A stretch of 64,000 nucleotides of DNA from UBA5239 sp040394635 (GTDB taxonomy: Bacteria > Verrucomicrobiota > Lentisphaeria > Victivallales > Victivallaceae): contig JBEBRW010000020.1 of NCBI GenBank assembly GCA_040394635.1, positions 14,896 through 78,895 on the forward strand, read 5' to 3'. Under the pieces are notes generated by a model. That model was not told the DNA's origin, searched no databases, and saw nothing but the letters and a program-made list of their open reading frames with translations. Of the stretch, positions 50,945-61,500 are shown piece by piece (within the stretch, counting starts at the first letter, position 1; every line of letters begins with the position of its first letter). Both the position numbers and the translations under genes were made by a program.

Positions 50945-53583
50945 CGCTTCAATTGCTCGATCGCCCTGGCAACCTTATCGCGGTGAGTCCGGAGTTCGTT
51001 GTAGTTTTGCGTGTAGCTTTCGAGCGTAACCAGCGAATCCGGGATTTTCAACAGCGGGTGCTTGCCGCCGGAGAGTTCCTCGAGGATTTTGAGATATTCA
51101 AAGTCCTCGATACCGTCGCGAATCGACAACAGCCGGAACGACGCCAGCAATGTATGATCTGGCGCGGGATAAAACAGCATCCCGTCGGCATTCCGCGCAA
51201 AGCCGCCGAAGGTCAGCAAATTGTACTGGCTTTTGTCCCAGTCCAGTGTCACAGGCATGGGGTCGGGAGTACAATCTTCCGTACAAATACCAAAGCCGAC
51301 CGTGTTGTTATGGGCCCGGCGCTGGCGTTCCAGCGATGGTTTATTGAGTTCCGTACAGCTCCCATGCAGCTTGGTAGAGGAGTAATACCCGATGCCGTCG
51401 GCCCCCTCTTTGTAGGCCATCCAACTGCAAATGCGCGGCGCGATTCCAGGCTGGTCCAGCATGAATGAGGGGTTCTGGTACGCCCAGTAAAATCCGACCT
51501 CTTTGCCCTGTTTCAACAAATTCGTGAATTCCTTGTTTTTCACTGGTACGGCATACCATTTATCCATCAGTTCAGGAGCAATCGACATCAACCGGCCAAT
51601 GTTGGAGATCCGGCAGTCGGGATAAGCACTCTTTATGGCACGGCAAATCTTCTCGGCTTCCCGGAGCCGCTGGTCGCGTACCGGACCGGGCTGATGCATG
51701 ATTTCATCGAATCCGAGCAGATAAGCAATATCCCACGCATTATGCTTCTCCAGTACCGGCTTCCACTTGTCGATCCACTCCACCACGGCTTTGATGTACT
51801 CGTCATCGAATGAGAAAGAATCCTTCGCCAACTTGTCCTCCAGAAAGCCGAAGCACATGAAATTCATCCCTTTTTCCAGGCAATACGCCAAGTCTTCCGG
51901 GTCGGGCAGAAATCGGGTATGAACTTTTTTCTTGAAAAACTTCGGGTACATACTGGTCGGATTCAGCCGGTAATCGAATACCGTCTCATATACCTTGCGG
52001 CGCAACTCGCGGTCATTCGGCACATAACTGAAGTGAATGAATGTTTTGGCTTTGCCCCGTACCGGCAAGCTGAAGTCATAAACCTGAAGTTTATACTGAA
52101 CGTTTCGCGTTTCCAGATTTTCGGCGGCCACTGTCAGCGTACCCTCATAAACACCTGCCGCCTGCCCTGCCGGCACCGCCACCGTAACCATAAACGGCTG
52201 TACGCGTTCCGGCAGGTCGAACGGGTGGTTCTGATGCAGGATGTCCGGCCAGAATCCAATCCTACTCGAAGGATAATAAAATGCCTCCGTCACCTCCACA
52301 TACCCTATCGGATTGATCCGGACGCAATCCGCCGGAATAACCTGTCCGGCCGCATTACGCAATTCGCCCGCGTCGATTTTCAGTTGTTTCAGCGGCCCGG
52401 AAGTCGCCACGACCAGCTGAAAACTCTCGCGTTCATTACCGGCGGCAGATATTCCGACCGGGAAATTATCAAACCGGAACATGGTATCGCGCATGACCTT
52501 GTCCGCCGGATTGACCGCCACGATCCGCAATTCCGCATCCCCCAGGATGGCGGCATTGACCAACTTTTCTTTCAAAGCCGTGATCTCAGGGTCCAGTGAT
52601 TCACGTTCGCCGGATTGGAAACGTTTCTGCAAGGCTCGAATGTCCGTGGACCAGTCACGTTTCTTTACCGTGGTGGCCCATTTTTCAAGCTCTTTGAATT
52701 TATTGAGATATACCACTGCCTTTTCCGTTTCAAGGTCTTCCGCAGTCAACAGCTGAATGTCATCGAAGTAAAAAACCGTTTCGCCCGGTGCCTTGGTCGA
52801 ACTCCAGTAAATCTGGATGGACATCATGTTTTTCAAGTCGATTTCCGGATGATTCTCCTTCAAACGGGCCAGATCAAGCTTAAAAACCTTGCTGCTTTCC
52901 TGCATCACGTCCAGCCTGCCCTCCGGTATCGAATCCTTGGCCGTGGGACGGTAAACGGTTTTGCCGTCAAACAGAAACATATTCCGGTTGCGGCGCCCCT
53001 GAATCCCCGGCAAGGGATTGCTGACCACGAAGCGCAATTCGACATAGGGTGTCCAGTCCCGTTCTCCCGGCAGCAGCGACACCATCTGATTCCCCCGCCA
53101 CGCCGCCTTCATGGAACCTCTTCCGCGCGATGAGCGATTCCGGTCCCACTCCGCTTTTCCGCCAAGGTTGGTGATCCAGGTCCCGCATTTGTCCGCAGAC
53201 TCGAAATCCAGTCCCCGGGACAAATCGTCCGTCCTGAAAACCACCGGCAGAATCTCATAAATCTCCATCCCGTCCGGCTGGTTTGAAATCGCAATGCTGC
53301 ATCCGGTTGTCAATTGCCGGATCGTATCAAGAGGAAACTCAAAATCCACCTCCTTGTTTCCCGCCACCGGATTGATGATTCGCGCCGGACCGGAATGCCG
53401 GAACGAACCATCCGTCAACGCCGCATCCAACACCGGCAATTTTTTATAGTCGGCATTTTCCTTAAACCGTCCCCGGATAATCAAACTGTTCGCCTTGTTC
53501 CCGGTTTTGAACGGTTTGATTTCTGCTGCCGCAAGATTCACTCCGATCAGGAGACTCAACAAAATAACCCAATTTCTCAGCAT
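50941..53583 (-). CDS. Secreted GH123/DUF4091-like glycosidase, cassette 6
   Basis: 880 residues from ATG at 53583; an ATG one codon earlier is too close to GAGGAG. Signal peptide LRNWVILLSLLIGVNLAAAE. An N-terminal carbohydrate-binding-like jelly roll (about 30-290) carries FYFDDIQLLTAED. The GH123-type part follows: beta-sandwich (NERESFQLVVATSG, FMVTVAVPAGQAAGVYEGTL) and a barrel with AYLLGFDEIMHQ near 621-627. The tail, FRLLSIRDGIEDFEYLKILE, is the DUF4091 ending. It is a distant paralogue of the cassette-4 enzyme, with an added N-terminal domain. Confidence 0.8.
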   Translation of the reverse strand: MLRNWVILLSLLIGVNLAAAEIKPFKTGNKANSLIIRGRFKENADYKKLPVLDAALTDGSFRHSGPARIINPVAGNKEVDFEFPLDTIRQLTTGCSIAISNQPDGMEIYEILPVVFRTDDLSRGLDFESADKCGTWITNLGGKAEWDRNRSSRGRGSMKAAWRGNQMVSLLPGERDWTPYVELRFVVSNPLPGIQGRRNRNMFLFDGKTVYRPTAKDSIPEGRLDVMQESSKVFKLDLARLKENHPEIDLKNMMSIQIYWSSTKAPGETVFYFDDIQLLTAEDLETEKAVVYLNKFKELEKWATTVKKRDWSTDIRALQKRFQSGERESLDPEITALKEKLVNAAILGDAELRIVAVNPADKVMRDTMFRFDNFPVGISAAGNERESFQLVVATSGPLKQLKIDAGELRNAAGQVIPADCVRINPIGYVEVTEAFYYPSSRIGFWPDILHQNHPFDLPERVQPFMVTVAVPAGQAAGVYEGTLTVAAENLETRNVQYKLQVYDFSLPVRGKAKTFIHFSYVPNDRELRRKVYETVFDYRLNPTSMYPKFFKKKVHTRFLPDPEDLAYCLEKGMNFMCFGFLEDKLAKDSFSFDDEYIKAVVEWIDKWKPVLEKHNAWDIAYLLGFDEIMHQPGPVRDQRLREAEKICRAIKSAYPDCRISNIGRLMSIAPELMDKWYAVPVKNKEFTNLLKQGKEVGFYWAYQNPSFMLDQPGIAPRICSWMAYKEGADGIGYYSSTKLHGSCTELNKPSLERQRRAHNNTVGFGICTEDCTPDPMPVTLDWDKSQYNLLTFGGFARNADGMLFYPAPDHTLLASFRLLSIRDGIEDFEYLKILEELSGGKHPLLKIPDSLVTLESYTQNYNELRTHRDKVARAIEQLKR

Positions 53584-53593
53584 CATAATCTCC

Positions 53594-54334
53594 TCAATCC
53601 CGTCCGTCCATCATATCCAGATAGGTCATCCTGGCAGCGCCGCTGTCCAGCCACGAGACATCTTCCCGATACGGCTTGACCGTTACATGGCCGCCGAGCG
53701 CCAGGACATTTATCATCCGGTGGTTGCGGAAGTAACCGGTACGCGAATATGGGAACGCATCGGCCGTAATGAAATTTCCGGGGGCGATATTCGCTCCGTC
53801 CAAGCGATCCCGCCCGTACCTTCCCTCGGCATTGACGCCGTCCGGGTGGTACCAGCGCTTCACCAGCATATCGTCAATGATCGCAAATACATAGGACAAA
53901 TGAGTATCGTAGCTGTTATACCGCCGATAAAATCCCGTCGTCTTGGTGGCATCCTTATCACCGGGGTCGGAGGGACAGCGGAAATGCTTCTCCACAAAAT
54001 CCTGATACCGCTCCTTGTTCGTAGTTTCAGCCTGCCCGTAGTATCCGCCCTTGATCAACAGATAAGCCGGAGGCCCCTGGGTGATATTCATGTAATTATT
54101 CATGATCAGGGCCTGTTTGTTGATGATCAGATACTCATACGGCATATAGTTGTTGCAGTCCTGCCCGTACATGAAAATAGCCGTGCCAAGCGCCTTCAGT
54201 TTAGCGGAACAGGCGGCCATACGCGCTTTGTCGCGGGCACTGTTCAAGGCCGGAAGCAGCATGGCTACCAATACGGAAATAATTGCAATTACAACCAGCA
54301 ACTCTATAAGTGTAAATTTTCTTCCCGATTTCAT
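53594..54334 (-). CDS. Prepilin-type (pseudopilin-like) protein, cassette 6
   Basis: 246 residues from ATG at 54334, five bases after a perfect AAGGAGGT. It opens MKSGRKFTLIELLVVIAIIS with Glu5, then LPALNSARDKARMAACSAKL. The C-terminal FRNHRMINVLALGGHVTVKP is the His...GHV element. Lys precedes the mature Phe, with Gly two residues further back. The DNA at 54283-54318 is identical over 36 bases to the cassette-4 gene. It follows the GntR-type regulator by 29 bases and precedes the secreted enzyme by 10. Confidence 0.87.
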   Translation of the reverse strand: MKSGRKFTLIELLVVIAIISVLVAMLLPALNSARDKARMAACSAKLKALGTAIFMYGQDCNNYMPYEYLIINKQALIMNNYMNITQGPPAYLLIKGGYYGQAETTNKERYQDFVEKHFRCPSDPGDKDATKTTGFYRRYNSYDTHLSYVFAIIDDMLVKRWYHPDGVNAEGRYGRDRLDGANIAPGNFITADAFPYSRTGYFRNHRMINVLALGGHVTVKPYREDVSWLDSGAARMTYLDMMDGRD

Positions 54335-54363
54335 AAGTACCTCCTTCAAGTCTTTTACTTTTC

Positions 54364-55392
54364 TCATATTTTATCAGGCAATTCACGCAAAAATCTGAAT
54401 TCCACCGGAACCAGGCGGAAAATCCTCTCCGCGGCTTCCTGCTCCGCCGCCTCTTCCAGAACCATCAAAACCTCTTCCCAGTAATCATCCTCATTCTGCT
54501 CCGATAACGGATAGAAAAACTCTTCCGGCAACTGCCATTGCGAAATCATCGACACCAGTTTTACCTGCTGATGAAGTCCCAATTTTTCCAGCGTCCGATA
54601 CGTTTCGCGGGCGAGTGAATGCCAGCACAGGATCACTTCCGGCGGCGTTTTCAAACAAAGGTATTGAGTATGACGTTCCCTGCCGTCGACAATTCCCGGC
54701 ATGACATTTTCACGGTATTCCGGGAACTCGATCCCATGCTTCTGCCGGATCTCGTCCCAGTTCCGGTTGGCAAAATCCTGATATCCCTCGCGGTAATCCC
54801 GGAATTGCAACGCAATCCGCCGGTATCCCTTGTCCATCAGCTGCCCCACAATCCGGTCGATCGCCGGATACGTGGCGAAGTCCACCACATGCACCGGCAA
54901 ATTACCGGCATAATGGCGGGCTATGGCCGGAATCCCGGCACGTTTCACCTTCCAGGCAAGCTCGGCGGTCAATGCCCCATAGCCGATTACCAATCCGTCG
55001 ATCTGCAGATTCGTCCAGAATTCAGGATCGCTCAGAAGGCGCTCGTTGTTGGCATTGAGCAAAATGACATTATGATTGTCACGGCTGAGAATCTTATAAC
55101 GGCACAATTGCGAGAATTCATCAAAACCGCCACTTGGATTCTGTTCCAGAATCGCCCAGCTGTAATAGCGCGGACGCTTGCCTGACGATACGTTGATCAC
55201 GCTGCCGCGCGGGCCCGGCGAGATCACCCCATCCCGCGTCAGCGGCCGGATCGCCTTGCTGATGGTCTGGAGCGATACGTTGTACTCCTTCATCAGCGAG
55301 CGCAGCGGCGGCAGTTTTTTCTGATACCGGCCGCTGATGATGTCGCGGTGCAATTCTTCAGTGATCTGCGTGTGTTTTGTTTCAATTCGCAT
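54364..55392 (-). CDS. GntR-type regulator with LacI-like sensor domain, cassette 6
   Basis: 342 residues. The winged helix occupies about 1-68 (ITEELHRDIISGRYQKKLPP, LRSLMKEYNVSLQTISKAIR, GVISPGPRGSVI). The remainder is a periplasmic-binding-protein-like sensor (DGLVIGYGALTAELAWKVKR, IPAIARHYAGN, GYRRIALQFRDYREGYQDF, EVILCWHSLARETYRTL). It is first gene of cassette 6. Three copies of a TATAGAACA-type site surround its promoter, implying autoregulation. Confidence 0.88.
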   Translation of the reverse strand: MRIETKHTQITEELHRDIISGRYQKKLPPLRSLMKEYNVSLQTISKAIRPLTRDGVISPGPRGSVINVSSGKRPRYYSWAILEQNPSGGFDEFSQLCRYKILSRDNHNVILLNANNERLLSDPEFWTNLQIDGLVIGYGALTAELAWKVKRAGIPAIARHYAGNLPVHVVDFATYPAIDRIVGQLMDKGYRRIALQFRDYREGYQDFANRNWDEIRQKHGIEFPEYRENVMPGIVDGRERHTQYLCLKTPPEVILCWHSLARETYRTLEKLGLHQQVKLVSMISQWQLPEEFFYPLSEQNEDDYWEEVLMVLEEAAEQEAAERIFRLVPVEFRFLRELPDKI

Positions 55393-55460
55393 AGTGTTCC
55401 ATAGTCTGTTCTATATTAAATTATACAGCACTCCGGGAGATTTGGCAAGTATAGAACACT
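55393..55460 (-). promoter_or_regulatory. GntR cassette-6 promoter with three operator copies
   Basis: On the minus strand, TTGCCA (55443-55448) and TATAAT (55420-55425) are 17 bases apart. Sites of the form TATAGAACA lie at 55407-55415 and (as TATGGAACACT) 55393-55403, 12 bases apart in the same orientation, and an inverted copy lies upstream of the -35 box (TATAGAACACT on the plus strand, 55450-55460). Confidence 0.7.
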
Positions 55461-55470
55461 GAAAAATATG

Positions 55471-55516
55471 GAAAAATATTGCCCGGCAGCGGTCCGGGTG
55501 ACTGCGGCCGGGCAAT
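55471..55516 (-). terminator. Rho-independent terminator of the giant repeat protein
   Basis: Perfect 10-bp stem ATTGCCCGGC (55478-55487) / GCCGGGCAAT (55507-55516), followed on the minus strand by an AT-rich tract with TTTTT. It begins 16 bases after the stop codon at 55532. Confidence 0.85.
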
Positions 55517-55531
55517 GAAACGCGGGGCGTT

Positions 55532-58500
55532 TTACACGATGACCATTTCTTCGAGGAGGAGGTCGAGGGTGTCCTTGAGGTTCTCGATTTTTTCCATCAC
55601 GGTCACGTCAGCGAGATCAATGCCGCTGAAGTTCACCACATTCACGCCGCTGGCGTCGATGTTGATGTTCGACGGCATGTTGTGCATCGGGTGATCGCTC
55701 TGGAAGCTCGTGTTCTGGGCGCCGCTGAAATCATTCACCGGCATCTGAACCTGGGCGCTTCCGGCTTTGTCATTGGTCTTGTACTGGGACTCGACGACGC
55801 TCTTTTCGGCCTTGTCGGCGAACAAGCCCGATTTCACCAGCATGGAGTTCGTCCGTTGCTGGACAACCTGCTGGTCGTAATCCTCGAAACTCTTCTTCTG
55901 GCTGTTTTCCCGGAGATTGGTTTTCATCTTGTCTCCGGCCTTGGCCGTGGTCTGGTGCGAAGCACTGCCGACGCTGCCGCTGTTTTCGGTATCAAGCACG
56001 GCGTCCACATCGCGATTCGCCGTCATGGTCGAAAGCGAGTTGATCAGACTGGCCTGGTGCTGACCGTTGATCACATAGCGCCTGGAGGAAGCGTCGCTGT
56101 AGATGTTGATCGGCGCCGGAGCCAGAATCGTCAGGGTGCCTTCGTGTACGATGACGGTATAATTGCCGCCGCCGTTGTCGTCGTGCAGCTGGAACTGATC
56201 GATGGCGTATTGCCCGGAGGACTCGCCCTTATTGGTACGGTTGTAGCCGTCGACGGTGTCGCCGCCGACCAGACCGGTCACCGTGCCGGTGAAGGCCGGG
56301 TCGATTTCGCCCTCGTTCTTGGTTTTGTCATCGATGACAATAACCAGCCGGGCCGGGGTGATGTCCGCGCCGAGGTCCACGTATTTCACTTCATAGTTCC
56401 TGAGGTCGGCATCGAGCGAATCGCCAATGAAATTGACGGTTTTGTTGTCGCCGACATTCTTGTCGAGGAACGAAGCATCACCTTCCGTATAAGTCACCTT
56501 GTCGTTACCTTTCACGCCTTCGACTTTCCAGGTGTACTGAGCGTCGGTGTTGCCGTCGTATTCTTTGTCGGTACCATCGCGGGTCACCGTGATCGTGGCT
56601 TTGTTGATCACCACCTCGCCGGCCACGTACTTGATATCGTAATTGCCGGTCATATTTTCGTTGCCGGTGTTTTTGATCACCGCATTCGACTGCAGGTTCT
56701 CGTAGGTATCCGCGTTACGCCAGCTGTACTGGCCGTCGACCGAATCAAGCCTGTCATCGCCGACCAGACCGTTTACACTTCCGACGCTGTAATCATGATA
56801 CTGGCCGTCGTAAGTACGCTCGTCGCTCGTGCCCGTGATTGTCAGCACGGCTTGGTCGATGACCACTTCGCCGGCCACGTACTTGATATCGTAATTGCCG
56901 GTCATATTTTCACCCGCGGTATTTTTGACCACCGCGCCCGACTGCAGATTGCTGTAAGTGTTCGCATTGCGGTAACTGTTGGTGCCGTCGACGATCGAGT
57001 TGATCCGGTCGCTGCCTTGCAGGCCGGTTTCCGTGTAGCTGTAATCATGGTACGCGCCATCATAGGTACGGCTGCCGCTGTCGCCCTTGATTATCAGCGT
57101 GGCTTGGTCGATGACCACTTCGCCGGCTACGTACTTGATATCGTAATTGCCGGTCATATTTTCACCCGCGGTATTTTTGACCACCGCGCCCGACTGCAGA
57201 TTGCTGTAAGTGTTCGCATTGCGGTAACTGTTGGTGCCGTCGACGATCGAGTTGATCCGGTCGCTGCCTTGCAGGCCGGTTTCCGTGTAGCTGTAATCAT
57301 GGTACGCGCCATCATAGGTACGGCTGCCGCTGTCGCCCTTGATTATCAGCGTGGCTTGGTTGATCACCACTTCGCCCGCCACGTACTTGATATCGTAATT
57401 GCCGGTCATATCGTTGCCGAGGGCATCCACGACGATCGCGCCCGACTGCAGGTTGCTGTAAGTGTTCGCATTGCGGTAACTGTTGGTGCCATTGACGATC
57501 GAGCCGATTTTGTCGCCCGAGCCCAGGCCGCCGTTGTCCGTGTAGCTGTAATCATGGTACGCGCCATCATAGGTACGGCTGCCGCTGTCGCCGGTAATCA
57601 CCAGCGTGGCAAGAGTGATCGTCAGGCTGCCCTCATACTTGATCCGGTAGTTGCCGGTCACGTCGCCGCGGGTGGCGCTGTTCATGACGGCATCGGAAAT
57701 CACCTCGGTGCCGGTGTAGGTGCCGACATAGCGGTAACCGTCGTTGACATAGGACAACAGATCGTCGTCAAGCACGAAACCGCTCGCGTCGCCGTTCCAG
57801 TCGAGCTGGTGATCCTTGCCGTCGTAAACGTGGCTGTCATCCTTGGCTTTGATGACCAGGTCGCGCTGCTCGGTAGTCACCTTGACGGTGATACTCGCGG
57901 AGTTCCAGTTGTCGTCGCCTTTGTATTCGATGTCGACGTCGACCGATTTATCGGCCCAGACCGCGGTGGCCCGGTCGCCGTTCATGGTCACGGAATCGGT
58001 ATCGCGCGAAGTATAGGTGTAGCCGCCGCCGCCGTAACCGTCGTTGGCCACGGTCACGGTGCCACTGTCACCATAGGTAAGATGTGTACCCTTTCCGGTC
58101 AACACCACGTTGCCTTTGGACAGCGCCTCATAAGCGCCCATGTCGACAATGCTGCCGTAAATACGATTCGCGCCGTCGAGGTCGGTTTCAGGCATATTCA
58201 CATAGGAATTGCTGCCGCGGTTGATCGCGTACGAACCGGCGTTCAGGTGATAATCGCCATTGGCTTCGTCCACAAAACAGACGTAATATTTGCCCGTTTC
58301 ATTCAGGTTGAGAACGCCGATGCCGTCCGCGCTGTTATCCGCATGCAGATTCACGTTGCCCCGCGTGGCGTAGTCGTCATAAATCCAGCCCTGGATACCG
58401 CTGAAAGAGACCTTGGTATTGTCGAGCCCGAAATACTGGTTGGCGATGCTGCCGGCCTTGTTGCCCCACAGGATCGAGTTCCGCACGGAAACATTGCCGC

Positions 58501-61500
58501 CGGACGTGTAGATGCCGCCGCCCACTGCCGCCGTGTTATTCACGATGGTCAAATTAGTCAGTACCGCCGCGACCGCCGCATCGGCGAAATAAATCGCGCC
58601 GCCATTACCGGTAGCCGTACCGTCGGCGATCAGCGTATTGTCCATGGTGACCTTGGCGCCGGCCGCGTAAATCGCGCCGCCGTCCATTGCCGCCGAGTTG
58701 CCGCGGAACTCCGAATGCGACACCATAAGCTCGCCCACCGCATAAACCGCTCCGCCATAGGCGTGGTCGCCATGGATGAGGTTGAGATTGAAATTACTGT
58801 CGTTGATTTCGACCGTACTCGCTCCATAAATCGCCCCGCCATAACTATTCCAGGAGGCATTGTTATCGAACGTCGAGTTATCGACGGTCAAAGCGCCGGC
58901 GGCATAAACCGCTCCACCCGCACCTTCGGCTGCATTGTTATAATCAAAACTGCTGTCGGTAATGTCGACCGTACTTCCACCGTAAAGCGCGCCGCCATAA
59001 GCAGAGTCACCGGCACTAAAAGTGGAGTTGTTATCGAACGTCGAGTTGTTGACTGTAAGAGCACCGGCGGCATACACCGCACCGCCGCCGGCAGGGCCGC
59101 CAGTCATGCTGCTGACAACTGCCCTGCTGTGACTGAATGACGAATCGGTGATGTCAACCGTGCTCGCGCCGTAAATCGCGCCACCGCTGTTAGTAGCGTC
59201 GCTTTCATCGAAAAGACTGCCAGAGACGCTGATTCCAGCTTCCCCGTAAATCGCCCCGCCGCCGCCGCTGACGCCGTTCGCCCGGCTAAAAGTGAAGTCG
59301 CTGTCGGCAATCGTGATCACACCTTTTCCATAAACCGCGCCGCCGCCGATACCGTCGTTCGCCATGTTATAGTAGAATTTGCTGTCGGCTGAGATATCGA
59401 TCGTGCTCGCGCCGTAAATCGCCCCGCCGCCGCCATTCGTTGTTTCGTTGTTGTCAAACACCGAATCACTGACCGTTAGAGCGCCATTGGTATAAATCGC
59501 GCCGCCGTCGCCGCCCGTGGTTTTATTGAAATAATAACCGCCGCCGGTGATCGAAATCGCAGCAGTGGCGGAAGCGGCGTAAATCGCGCCGCCATTGGCT
59601 GCGCTGTTGCCTTTGAGTTCATCCTGGAACTTCCCGAATATCACGCCGTTTTTTACCGTCAGGGCGGCACTGGCATAAACCGCGCCACCGTTGCGGACGG
59701 CCGTATTGTTCGTGAAAATACCGCCGTTCAGCGTAAACGCGCCGCCGGCATAAATCGCCCCGCCGTCGACGCCGGCCTCATTGCTCTTGAACGCAGTCAG
59801 CGCATCGATATCAACGGTACTGACGAGGCTGGTGGTGGTGTAATAATAAATTGCGCCGCCACTGGTGACTGCCTTATTACCGGCGAATTCGGAATTTTTG
59901 ATCGTGACATTGCAGCTTCCTTTCACCCCGTAGGTGCTGATCGCGCCGCCATTGCCCGCTTCGTTGCCGGTAAAATCGCAATTATCGATGGTGAAATTCG
60001 CCTGGAGCCCGGTGCTGTCCCAGCGGCCGCCGGCAATCGCCCCGCCGTGGTTCTTCACCTGGTTTCCGTCGAAGATGGAATTCGAAATATTGACAATAGC
60101 ACCGTGGGAGTAAACTGCTCCGCCGGTACCTCCGGCTGTGGCTTTATTGCCGATGAACTTAATATTTTCCAAAGTCGAGGTGGTCGGGGTCATTCCCTGA
60201 CGGTAAGAGATGTAAACGGCGCCCCCGGCGTTGCTGGAACTGGCGCCGCGCAGTGTATTGCCCTGAAAAACGGCCGCCACGCCATCCGCCTGGCTGCGGG
60301 CTTTGATGGTAACGGTGCCAAAGGCCGCAATGGCCCCGCCGTAATTATCCGCCTGGTTTCCGATGAACCGGGTATTGTCCCCGGTGATTTCAATCAGGGA
60401 ATCCACTCCGGAAAAGATTGCCCCGCCGTTGGCCCTGGAGGAAAGACTGGAACTTACATTGTCAATCGAAATATTTCCCTGGAAGAACGTATTGTTTCCG
60501 GTAATATACAGCTTGGTGTAGGCGTCAAGGAAAATTGCGCCGCCGCAGGTTCTCCCGTCGGTTGTCCGTTCGGCATAATTATCGTTGAATTGAGTACCGT
60601 TTCCGCTGATGGTGAAAACACCAGTCGCTCCGGCGCTGAAGTAAACCGCGCCGCCGTACCCTTCCGTATTCCCCTTGTTTTTGGAGAATATGGTATTGTC
60701 GCCGGAAATCGTCAAGATCGCTCCGGTTTGACCGATCGCCCCGCCGCTGATCGCGGTGTTCTCGTTGAACTCGGTACCGTTGCCGGCAATCTCAACCGTG
60801 CCGGTCGAGAAAATAGCTCCGCCACGGCCGGTCGCAATATTTTTGGAGAAAATCACATTGTCATCCGCGCCCGCGGTACCAATGGTTACTTTGGAGCTTG
60901 AATAAACCGCTCCGCCGCTCGCCGCGGTGTTGGAGGTAAAAGTACTGCCGTTCTTAATCGTCAACGTCCCGGTGCTGTAGATGCCCCCGCCGTTCCCGGT
61001 CGCCGCATTGCCGGTGAATGCCGCGCCGTCAATCGCCGTCACGCCGACACTGTAAATCGCGCCGCCGGTGGTCGCTTTGTTGGCATAGAATTTACCGCCG
61101 ATTGAAACCGCCGCAGTGGCGGAATTGACGTAGATCGCGCCGCCCTCGGTCGCACTGTTGCCCTTGGTATTGTCCGAAGCATTGCCGAATACTGCCGCCG
61201 AGCCCACCGTCAACACGCCCTTGGCATAAACCGCACCGCCACTGGTCGCGGTATTATTGGTGAACGTACCGCCGGAAACCGTCAGCAAATTACTGGCATG
61301 ATTCGCATAAACCGCACCGCCGCTGGCCGCACTGTTACCGGCAAAAATACCGCCCGCGATCGTCGCCGTGCCGGCCAGATAAACCGCTCCGCCATTGGTA
61401 ATGGCATTATTGTCATAGTAGCTGCCGTTGATCGAAACCGCAACAGTCGCACTGGTGGACGCTGCATAGATTGCACCGCCGTTGATGGCGCTGTTGCCGT

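Noticed and set aside
55682..59140. 1,152-codon open frame on the plus strand opposite the giant repeat protein
   Set aside because: It mirrors the repeated GGAIY/MBG coding DNA; the composition is repetitive Val/Ile/Arg/Asp without domains, and the minus-strand protein has clear family structure and a terminator.
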